Of a DNA stretch of 64,000 bases, positions 47,161 to 59,100 are shown in pieces; the first letter of the stretch is position 1; each line of letters opens with the position of its first letter. The stretch covers positions 15,855,264 to 15,919,263 of the forward strand of contig NC_092583.1 of NCBI RefSeq assembly GCF_037975245.1. Reading direction: 5' to 3'. A model generated the notes under the pieces. The model searched no databases, was not told the DNA's origin, and was given only the letters and a program-made list of their open reading frames with translations. The DNA comes from Apostichopus japonicus (Eukaryota; Echinodermata; Holothuroidea; Aspidochirotida; Stichopodidae). The position numbers and the translations under genes are program-made.

Positions 47161-50100
47161 TCAAAGTCGGCTTTCACGTGCCAACAGACCGTTGGTATCG
47201 TCCACAGAGATGTAACTGTATCTGGTGGGTGTATCTGGCAACGAGGAAGGGAAGAGAAACGTAAAAAAAACAGTAGGATACATAAAAAACAATGTTAATT
47301 TACTCCACTCTCTAGATTATTGGACAGACCTCTGGCAAGATACAGGAAGTGTTCAGATGCTGTTTAAAATGTAATAAAAAACTTTTCAGCTGGTTTGATT
47401 ATTTGTAAACGGACTACAATCTTGTTTTTAAAAAAGAAGAATACATCATCTTAGGGGTCATATTTCTGAGAAACGGGACATAAAACACATATGCCATACT
47501 CTGAATCCCCAATAGGATGGATATCTCTAAGAGCACAGCTGTCTTTCAAATGTAAAAGGATAGAAAGGAGGCTAATTTATCCTTTTCATTTTATTGCTTA
47601 CATTGTAAGGAATGGGTGGGGGTGGGGTCTGCTTTAGTTCATATAAAACACTAATACAACTCTTTAAAATTCTGTCAAGACAGAATGACGACAGAATCTT
47701 TAATCACCAGCTACAAAGAGTTGGTCTTCCTGTACTTCTATACCCGCTACTCCAACCTGGACTTCTTCTTTCCCCTCCCCCTCCCAACTCTCAAGAACTT
47801 CCATAACTACCCATCACTCCACTCCCTTTCTCCAAACCCCCTCCATCCTCTTCCAAGATGTGATTATACACAATTACTTTAATTTCCTTCAGTTCTTGCA
47901 GATTAGCTTAACATTAGCACAGTCTTACCGGAAGATCCAAACGACCAATTGGAATCAGACACCTGGGCTAGAAGGACATCTAGAATGGCTTGGTGTATGA
48001 ATACGTAGTAATGCTGAACGAGGAGAATCAAAGAAATAACAACATTGCTAGTCAAAAGAGTGACAAAATTTTAACAATAATAACATTTTCCCTCAAAATG
48101 TCAATATTTCTAATGGTTAAAGATCTTGGTAGTATTATAAGCAGAATCTTACTATTTAAGAATGGCTTGGTAACAATTTATTTTACCCTTCTGTTATAGT
48201 TGCTATGGTGTTACTCAAAATGATCCCGAAACAAACAAACAACCAACCAAAACTTTGACCCAAAAAAAATTGGTATCAATTCATGATAGACCTATTGCTA
48301 AAACTGATGTTCCTATCTTGTAAATTTTTTTTTTTATTTGTTATTTATTTCAACTTTATCTTGAGGGGGTTAACTCGGTGGGCTGAGGCGAATCTTCCCG
48401 GAGGCACTCTTAAATATAATTGTTAAAGATTCAAGAAGTACCTCTTCAACACTACTGAGCCATTACATTACCTGCCATAACATTACCATTACCTTACATT
48501 ACCTTACCCTTACATTACCATTCATATTAGTCGCAAGTCCAAACATTACCTATTAATAACTTAACAATTAACATTCCATTGGTGAAACAAAATTATGAAA
48601 GGTATCTAACTACTGTTGGTATCTAACTAACTAACTTACTAACTACTAACTATCTAATGTATCTGACTACTGTTGGTATCTAACTACTAACTAACTACTA
48701 ACAATCTAAGGTATCTAACTACTGTTGGTATCTAACTAACTAACTATCTAATGTATCTGACTACTGTTGGTATCTAACCACTAACTAATTAACTACTAAC
48801 AATCTAAGGTATCTTACTACTAACAAACTAACTTCTAACACTCTAAAAAAAAGGTATATAACTACTGTTGGTATCCAACCACTAACTAACTAACTACTAA
48901 CACTCAAATGTATATAACTACTGTTGTTATCTAACTACTAACTAATTAACTACTAACAATCTAAGGTATCTAACCACTAACTAACTAACTACTAACACTC
49001 TAAAAAAAGGTATATAGCTACTGTTGGTATCCAACCACTAACTAACTAACTAACTACTAACACTCTAAGGTATATAACTACTGTGGGTATCTAACTACTA
49101 ACTAACTATCTAAGGTATCTAACTACTGTTGGTTTACTTTTAATAAATAGGAACACTGTATAGGAGAAGTTGTAAGGTTTGCACCAAGGGATATTACGAC
49201 ACCACATGTATATACTAGCTGAGCTGCCTTCATAGAGTGAATACATGTCAGTCTCACCTTGGATAGCACCATGTTGGTACGGTCTTTTCGAAGTCTGGCC
49301 ACCACTCCATAGACGTCCAGTGTGTCAGACTCGTTGTCCAAGGCTTGCATCATAATATCCAAAGCGATAAAGACACCTGTCCGACTGGCACCATCACTTG
49401 ATGAGAAACACAAGAATGAAAAAGGATAAGTTATATTCTCTGTAATGGATTTTACATTCCTTATAAAACACTAGGTCAGTCTTGTATAGCCCCCAAATAT
49501 GCTAGGTCAGTCAAATAATGGTCACCCATAACCAAACATCATCATACATGTTTACACAGGTTCTCAAAGCATTCATTGTCACAGGGGAAAGTTAATTGTC
49601 TGAGACATAAACCGCTCAATTGTCTGAACATTATATTTGTCGAGTCAGAACCTGCACTTCTGAAAAACTTGTTTCGATATCAGCCCACTAAAAGTTGGCA
49701 TCAGATCAAAGACATTACACATTGCACATATAAACATCCTGTGGAAGCCATTTCAACATGGTCCCCCAGTTTGCTCCATGTGGGTCAACAGCCAATTAAC
49801 ACACTAAATTTGTTCTTCCGCCCCCCCCCCCCATGGATATCATTTTCTGGGATAGAAAGACAATTTCCTATTCATGTATAATAAATATTATTACAAGAAT
49901 TGAACTGCAGAAAGTGTTTTAAACAGTGAATCAATACCAAGATATAAGATTACCTGCAGTGGACAACCACTGGGCCAGATAAGGTCTGTATGTGACTCCT
50001 GATGTCCTTAACAAAGAGCATGAAGGATGCCGTTTCGGTTGGGACCCCCTTGTCAGGCCATTCCAAGAACTGGTAATGGGTAACAGACAGAGAGTGCTCT

Positions 50101-50876
50101 CCCTAATTGATGAAAGAAAAAGAAAAACGATAACGATTAAAATTAAAATTAAAAAAAGGCTCTCCCGAATAAGAAAATGTCATTCTCTGTCAAGTTACTG
50201 TAGCTCATTTACCATGACCAGGCAAGTTTCACTTCAAATGATGAAGTAAATGACAATTTTTATTTTAAAGTGTCCAGTTTGCCTTCTTTCTTTTTTAAGT
50301 CAATTAGACATATGGTGATCATCAACCGTTCTCCTTCAAAATGAAATCTATCAGGCAAACATCATTTAAATCCTTTCCGAGCTAGAAAAACTCGCACATA
50401 AAAAATGAAGGTTAAACTCAACAAAATTATTAAATATCTCACAATTTCCAATTTAAATTCTCGTTCTCTGCCTTTGGTCGTCTGTTTCTCTGACAGTGTT
50501 GTCACGACGATTTCTCCGAAAGCTGTTGGCTCTCCGATGGGAGGCCAGTACTCCTCACACTTGGCCTGCGATAAAGATGATATTATAACATTGTTAACTT
50601 AGTTTCTGAGGAGAACCACAAGACTGATGCACTGGGAGGGGATCAAATGGATCATAAATAAACAGAGGCTTGATTGGGTCTAACAGTATGATTGATTGAT
50701 TAGTTAATTAATCAAATAATGATGTATGGATGGATTGAATGATGTATTGCTGAACTGTTTATAAAATACATTAATTGAAGTATTGTTTAATCAATCAATC
50801 TATTAAACTATCAATATAGCTCAGTTTGTACATAAACATTTTCTGAAAATCAAATATTGCTTATATTTAATCATAT

Positions 50877-50907
<31 letters not shown>

Positions 50908-53124
50908 AGGTTAAATATCAGATGACAAATTAATATGCTTCAATATGTTTCTACAGAAAAAATGCACTAAAATCAAATTTCAGTGACTTAACTAGGTAAA
51001 TCTGGTTCGACATGTGCTAGACAAGAATCACATAAGTGCACTACATTAAAATCCCCCTTCAGATATCCTATCATACATGGTTTTACATTTGGAGCTCCCT
51101 AAATTCAATTAAATCAAAATATGTTAATATCATTTACCTTCCCTCCTTCTATGATGTCACAGATCATGACAACTATCGGTACTTGTTGTTCCCAGATCAT
51201 GCGCCAGAAGTCGTTGACCGTGTGCTCCATTGGACCTTGGGTAGCGATGAACTCATGTGGCCTGTGGAATCCCTGGTAACAGAATATAAACAATATAAAA
51301 ATAAATTCATTATAGCATGGTGAAAATAGTTCACCATGCTCATTAACCTGTCTGTATTCTGTGCATGTTTTTGTCCCTTCTGTTACTGTTACTTGTCATT
51401 ACGCCTTTGAAGAAGATCCTGCTAGGATTGAAACGTCAGGCCAACTTACTTGTACACAAAGAAACAAGAAAAAATACAACTCATCACAGTACTGTCGCCA
51501 AGGGTAACGAAAGATTTCATTAATCTGCAGTGTACATTAGCATACCTGCACCGAATGATATATTATTCTTATGGGAGGGGGCTGGGGATGGGATTGAAGG
51601 GGAGGGGAGGGGATGGGAGGGGATGGGAGGTGATGGGAGGGGAGGAAGTATGGTGAGAGGTTGTTTACTAGTGTATCTATGGATCGTTGCAACTAAAACG
51701 CTATTTGGAAGTGGATTATAACTTACAGAAATTATTTACAGTTATTTTACTGGACAATCAGTTTTCAGATGTGGGAGTAGAATGACTGTGTGACATCTAT
51801 TCCTACCAACGAAACTTTTGATCGCAGTAAATTTTCACATAAATTTTTCATTGAAAATAGTTTACAAACAGGTCAGGTGATGAATTCTAAAGGAAATTCT
51901 ATCATGATCGCGATGGACAGCAGAAGAAAAAAAAAAAAAAAGAGAAAATAAAAGTTAATCAATGCTGACCTGGATGAAGCTAGCATTTATGAAGTCATCG
52001 CTGCCATGCAGAACAACACGAGATGTGTCGTCTAGGGAGAAAAGAATAACAGCAAAATTAAGTCATATCCAAAAGATACAAGTACATAAATGTATAATTG
52101 GCATCCCATGACACCACAGTATGCAACAGTATTCATGACAATGGATTCACACACAAAACAGGAGTATAGTAAAAAAAAAATGAATATCATGAAAATATTC
52201 CCAATTTAAGTGCCTTGATTTCGTGAAAAGATTCTCAAAGTATCCTGCAACATTAGACATCACTTTAAGGACTGAGAATTAAAATAACCTCTAGAAACGA
52301 CAGCTAGCAAGAATTATGATAACTTCTTGATTAACAAGCAGCTTAAAGTAAAATACGTATCTTCTAACCCATGCAAACTTAGATACCTGCTCCACATTCG
52401 ATCATGAAAAGTCCAGCCATTAAATGGTGACACCTAGCCACTGCAACAATCTTTTGCAACAATTTTGCTTTTTTTTCTTTCGGGGACAGAATTATCGAGT
52501 CACGATTACAGCTTTACAATACTTTTTCCATTTATCACATGATTGCTGAGTTTGAGACTTACATGGTAGAATGTTACTGAAACGGTTCTTGCTCTTATTC
52601 CAAGTGGTCACTGCGGCCGTAGAGGGTTGACCGAGTCCAAAGTTATGTAGACTCTGCACGGAGAGGAAAGTAAAATGTCAAACATTTCACAGATATTTAC
52701 CAACTGACATTAAACTGGATCTCACAAACTTTGCTGACATTCTCGATCAACCATGTAAATACATTAACACTGAATTTCACTTGTCATTCCTAGCCCTCCC
52801 TCCTCGACCTTCCCCCCCGCCATTCCCCCACCCCCACTGATAATCTTAATAGTCTTAAATATGCTTAAAAGCACAGGCTGTTCTGAACAGATGTGAAATA
52901 CCACCAAAGAGAAATTGCAAACATAAATGAAAGGTAAAAATAACTGCATCCAAACCAAAGTAGAAATATATTCAAAATTATTGACAACAATATAACTTCA
53001 GTAAAAGGCATAGTTTTGTTAATTTTTTTGTTCCTTAATTACCTCAAATTCTTCCTCAAAGCCCTCCTGGTTGTTTAAGCTGAGTTTACCAACATGACTA
53101 GCAAAGTTCTGGATCGTCACAGGC
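47161..53124 (-). CDS. Receptor phosphatase catalytic domain with altered loops
   Basis: Exons 53043-53124, 52563-52653, 51970-52031, 51138-51272, 50443-50565, 49954-50102, 49258-49396, 47929-48013, 47161-47234. Motifs in order: NKSKNRFSNILPYDTSRVVL (pTyr loop; the usual NRY is NRF), DDFINASFIQGF, EFIATQGPMEHTVNDFWRMI, EYWPP, FLEWPDKGVP (WPD loop intact), VVVHCSDGASRTGVF (P-loop; Cys and Arg kept, but usual HCSAGxGRTG is HCSDGASRTG), and MVLSKHYYVFIHQAIL (Q-loop; both usual Gln of MVQTExQY are lost). No second phosphatase domain follows; the protein ends LLARESRL at 47161. The family is certain; full catalytic activity is doubtful. Confidence 0.94.
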
Positions 53125-56100
53125 CTGTAGGGTACATAAAGAAAAGAAAGAAAAAAACATTGTATTCAAGAACATAACTGCACACTGTATATGCTTGACA
53201 AACATTTACAAAGAGTATGTTCTATATTTCTTTGAATGCCTGAAATGCCTTTTCGAAAAGTTTAAAGCCAAATATAAATTAAAAAAAACTTATGCAACTG
53301 TGCACTTGAGGAGCAACTGTGCATAGTAACACCAGTTTCAAGTAAACCCATTTTGTTTAAGTGTATGCTTCACAAAGAACAGTAGCAATGGACAGCCTAA
53401 AACGAAAGCAAATCCTTCCACCCCATCCTCCCCCTACCCCTCCACCCTCAAGATACAACGGTTCAAAGTTTGACCAAGCATTTTACAACGGTTTACTACA
53501 GATAGGTGCAACCAAATAAAGGAGTGGGATGGGGAAATACCCTTCTCTCTCCTCACTTTCTTGTGCTCATAACAAGGAGACTGAGAAAGTCATAATCAAG
53601 TGTCCATCAACAGATGAAGTCTCTAAGTAGAAACATCACTGTGAGAACTCATCCCACAATTTGTCAAATCTATGCCACTTTTACTTTGACTTTACCATGA
53701 CTTCCCCTTTCTAACCCCCCTCTCCCCCCCCATCCCCATCCCCTCTCCATATGCCCCCACTCATATCCATAATTCTTTATGCAATGTTGCACATTAGTTT
53801 TAATTACTTTGTGGTAACAGGTTTGGGTACTCACCTTTCATACCCATGCACTTTATCAGTGTTGACCTGTTGCACACCACCAAAGCAATCCCACCATGAA
53901 AAAAATACAAACTTTTTCCAACTTGATGTACATGTCTTTAAATATATTCACACCTTGACCTTTGCTGACCTTTGACTTCTCTTAAACACTGAAGGTTTTA
54001 TGTATCTCAGAAGACCAGCTACCTTTGAATCATGTATTAACTTCCTCAAAAGTTAACCATAATAAAACAGAACTTCTAAAATTTACACACTTTTGGCTGT
54101 GCTTCAAATGACCTCGGGTCGTATCCATTGACTACCTCAAAGAGTGATATATTTGTTATTTGATCAGTTCTTTAAAATACAGTAATCTTTGGCATTAAAG
54201 TGGTATGGTGATCATACCTTGTAATGACTCCAGCCCCATTGTCGAAGCGTGATGCGATCGATGGTCCAGAAGAGGCTCGTTCTGCTGGATTGTAAATCAT
54301 CGTTACTGCGTTATTGAAGTTGATGTTATCCAGACCGTCTCCACTATCACTAGATGACACACTGCTGGCAACTCGCTTACGACGGGGCTTCAAATCATGG
54401 CCGCTTCTAGTGGAATGAGAATTGAACATGTAAGTTCATCCATTGCAATTTATGTCAGCACTTTACTTTGTTGTATTTACACACAGCATTGCACTGTTTT
54501 GTAATAAATTACATTGTACTGCACTGCATTGTGTTTCATTGCAATGCATTGAAACATATTACAATGCAATTCACTGACTGTGTTACATTTAACTGGGCTT
54601 TTCACTGCAATGCATTGAATTGCACTGCATGTGCATTCACCACATATTACTCTGCATTGAACTGCATTACATTAAATAACATTGCACAATCATCCATTGT
54701 ACATGCACTCATGGCATTGCACAATCATCCATTGTATTGCACTTTGTTGCATTATGATATAACATTCTCTCTTTGCATGGCACACTAATCTCCACTATAT
54801 TGCAATAGTAACTACCGTTACAAGTACATATTGCTCTATCCTTGAATGTGTTAAACCTCTGCTTTGTATTGTATTGTATTGTATTTAAGATCCTTCTGCA
54901 AGCAGGAACTTGTGAAGCCTCATTGGCTTATCAAAGCCGCAAGCTGACCGAAGTCAGTCTCTTACGTTCATATTTAATGTCCATGATTATGAATTGTCAA
55001 TTGTCAACGACGCTGTAACTGGACGACATACATTAATCTTGGAGTAACTCGAACTCGGGACCTTATGATTGAAAAGCACCGGCGTTAACCACTGAGCTAA
55101 CACCCCTGTTGCAGCATGTGTAGCAGCTTTACATCACACATTGCACTGCCTAGTGTCTATTGCATTACATGTTAATATTAACATTCCTCCCAGGTAGCCT
55201 AACCTCTGTAACTTCCTGTAGTATAACAGTAGTATAGTAATATAGTATAGCATACAGTAATTATCATGGAAGAATCTACCTCTATGATATATTTCGTGCA
55301 CATTTAACACACAAAACATGACGGAGCAGAAGAGCTTTAAGAAGATTCACTACGTATTTTTTCATGTTCAAAATGTCGATACCGACCGTGTGAAATTGAA
55401 TACTTACTTATTTTTCCTTACTACACAGCAGACCAGACACAAAGCAAGCACGATAATTAATATGGCAACCACACCGATCCCACCAACAATGAAGTATATT
55501 TGGTACTGACTGAAAACTGGAATTTAACAGAAGAAAATAGAATGTTTATCACACAACGTACACAACTTTGCACAATTGTAACGGTTAACTTATCTGGCAA
55601 CTAATACAATTACTTTTGGGTTATACTTTAACGATAATCCATCTGCTACATTTTCCACAAGAAAAAAAAAAAATCATAATAAAATAAAAAATGAAAAAAT
55701 AATTATGGTTGATCGATATGAAAACATTAAAAATTAGTACATCATGAGGATTCAAAAAGAAGAAAATAATCACGACTATAAACCCGAAAAGCCTACAACA
55801 ACAAAAATGGTAACAAAGTAGCAAATGCCCTCAACATCTATCATGTTTGCTTCCTGTATGTGGTCACAAAATAATTCTCCTTTACTACTAACAGGAGGTA
55901 CGACCATACACATAAATGTTTTGTTTACTAAATTCTTAAAATTGTCAAATTTTATACATTTAAGATAAAGACTCACATGATTCGCTTGTCGTGAACTCCA
56001 TAAAGTCAGAGGTCCTGTATCCTGCATCATTGTACACACGAATGGCAACGCTATAAAAATATGAAAACCAGCAACAGTTATAATACACCAGACACTGTAA

Positions 56101-59100
56101 TGTAAGTTGATGATATAATTGCATTCACTATGTTTCAGACTTTTGGCTGTGGTAGTGTGGTATAACTGCAGCCATTTCACTGTTGAAGTGCAAACTGCAG
56201 CCATTCCCTGTCATAATGTATACAGCAGCCACTTCACTGTTGCAAAGTATCCTGCAGCCATATCACTGCTGTAGTGCAAACTGCAGCCATTCCCTGTCAT
56301 AATGTTTACACCAACCATTTTGCTGTTCTAATGTATGCTGCAGCCATTTTACTGTTGTAGTGCAAACTGCAGCCAAGTTCCCTATCATAATGTAAACAGC
56401 AGCCACTTCCCTGTTGTAAAGTATGCTGCAGCCATTTTACTGTTGTAGTGCAAACTGCAGCCAAGTTCCCTATCATAATGTAAACAGCAGCCACTTCCCT
56501 GTTGTAAAGTATGCTGCAGCCATTTTACTGTTGTAGTGCAAACTGCAGCCAAGTTCCCTGTCATAATCTAAACAGCAGCCACTTCCCTGTTGTAAAGTAT
56601 GCTGTAGCCATTTCACTGTTGTAGTGCAAACTGCAGCCATTTTTTGCAGCCAAAACTTTGCTAACAGCCATGTCCTACCTATATACATGAACAATAAAAT
56701 ATTTCCATATATAATGAATTAGGTACTCACAGATACGTGGTTCCTTCCTTCAGAGGTGGGTTGCAGTAAGTAAAACTTCCACAGATATCGTCTTCCCCAA
56801 GTACAACTTGTATATTACCACTTGTTGGCCACGGTCTTGGTGCAAAGGCTTGATAGGGTCCCGAAGGGTTATTGTCTGATGATTCTAGGGGGTCGATGGA
56901 CTCAATGTCTTCCAAAAATTCTACAAAACGACACGACAGATAAATGGACATGATTTAAAAGTCAAATTTTGATGTTTGTATATGCAAGGAATATTGAATC
57001 TGGTATCATTTAGCCAGAATATTATGCGGAAAAATGATTTAAAAAAATTCCCTTTCTGTGTGTATGTGTGTGTTATGTGATATGAATATTCCTGAAAAAA
57101 TTGCTTTTCAAGATGAAAACACTAAAAGACTAATTTAATTGGGATGTAAGAATGTAAACCAATCATGGATCCAAAATCAGAGCACTTCCAAGACACAATC
57201 ATCCAAGCCATTGTTTCAATTTACAGGAATCTGTAACCCAGGGCCTTTTCTTCCATGAAAAGGACATTTTTGAAAAGAAGATGCAATTCCAACCAAACAT
57301 GAAATTAGCCAATATGAACAACATCCACCAACTATCTGAAAAAGAGTAATCTTGCTCTAGCTGTTTAGAACTTCAAGGTCACATGAATGACCCCATGAGC
57401 CAATGTTTATATTCAAAAGCATTGAAGAAACCCAACTGAAGCTGTTACATATACAGAGTGAACTCACGTCCACGCTCAGCAATGATGACTGTGTATTCCT
57501 GAATGTCACCAGCGTCAGTCGAGACTAAGTTTCTATCGAACGTTACGGTGAGCTGATTCTCGGTTGGGGCTTCTGATACCACGGCCTCAGAGATTAAGAG
57601 ATTAAAATTAGGTACTGAAAACAAGCAAAAACAAAAAAATAGGTTGCAATTTTTTGGTGAATTATAAAAAGTCTTTCTAGGTTTGTGTGATAAATTCAGG
57701 CTCATCTTAATAATTGCAAGTTTTTGTTGAAGGAGCTGATAGAAAAACAAATCAAACATTCACATATTTTATCTCTATCGAGAAAACGTCGACTCTCTGT
57801 GAATGCTTTCGTGGAGAAAGACAAAATGTTACCTAAATTGCGAGAGACTTAAATGTAAGAAGGAGAAAAGAAAACGGCAAAGGAAAAAGGCAAAGGAAAA
57901 CTTACTTATATTATTTATGACAACCATATTTGTGTCTACACTTGGTCCATCCCCAAAGTTATTACGGGCCGTAATCTGGTGAGAGAAATACAATTGATAA
58001 CTTTGTGAAAACATTCTGACTCCCCCTGTGGTATCTACCCAAAGTAATGAAAGTTTATAGACAAAAGCAGAAGACATGGGGGTATAGCACCCTTCAAAGA
58101 CTGACAATTCCTTTAACACTTGAAATTGCTATATAAATATATAAAATCTGCACTCCAATAACATGTGGCATCCTCTGGCTTTTCTTGAACTTGCACCCCC
58201 TGAATTAATGGAATAACCCATGTCACCTTATTTACAGGAACTCCCGAAACCTCAAGCTACTTACCGAGAAAACGTAAGATGAACCTCGATTGACATTGTT
58301 GGTGAAGGACTTGGTGTAAAATACAACAGCTGTTGAAACAACCATGATGGTGCTAGTCGTTGTACTTAATACAGCATTCTGCAGGAGATACACACAAAAA
58401 AGGTGATATTTCTTATTCAGTTAGGTACTTTTCAATGTACGCAATAAGCTATCGGGGACGAACCACTGGTATTAAGATAATGTAGATCAGCATTTCTTAG
58501 CATGAGGACTAGCTAAGGAAAGGGTGAGAGGTGAAATCGGTAGAGCCGAGATGAATAGAGAGTACACAGAAATGGAGCGACAGCCAGGACGCAAAAAAAA
58601 AACAGACTTGAGAAGCAAAGAGTATAAGAAGGAGGAGAGTAATTATTGAAAGGAGACTACTAAGGCTAGGAACAACTCAAGAAAACAGCCAATCAGAGCT
58701 AAGTTTATAACATCATAGCAATCATTTTCTGGCATTTTTTTGGTGGTCAAAAATAACAAACACATTGGAAACTCACATCTCTACTTTCTGTGTATGTGAC
58801 GATAAACTCCTCTAGATCTCCGTTCACCATATCTGGTATTTCAAATTCAATGGCGATCTTTGTATCAGTTAAGACTTGCATTGCATTTACATTCCTCACT
58901 GGTCCAGGAACTAAATGAAAAAGGAGATAACAGAGTCAAAAAACATTAATTATAATGCTAGTTTTAACTATGAACTGTCAGGTATTGAACTTGTTGTCTC
59001 TCAATTCCTCTATTTTGTTCTAATTTCTTTTTTCTTGCTTTAATTCTTTCAGGCAGAGTTCCAGTAGGCAGTCTATTGTCTGTCCACGATTTTAGTTACG

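Noticed and set aside
49258-50102. Second (D2) phosphatase domain, as in two-domain receptors
   Set aside because: Only one set of catalytic motifs exists, directly after the juxtamembrane exon, and the protein ends soon after it. The changed residues are in the only domain.
55044-55109. Functional tRNA gene
   Set aside because: A- and B-box-like sequences are present, but the acceptor stem does not pair and the unit continues into a SINE body with an AATAC tail.
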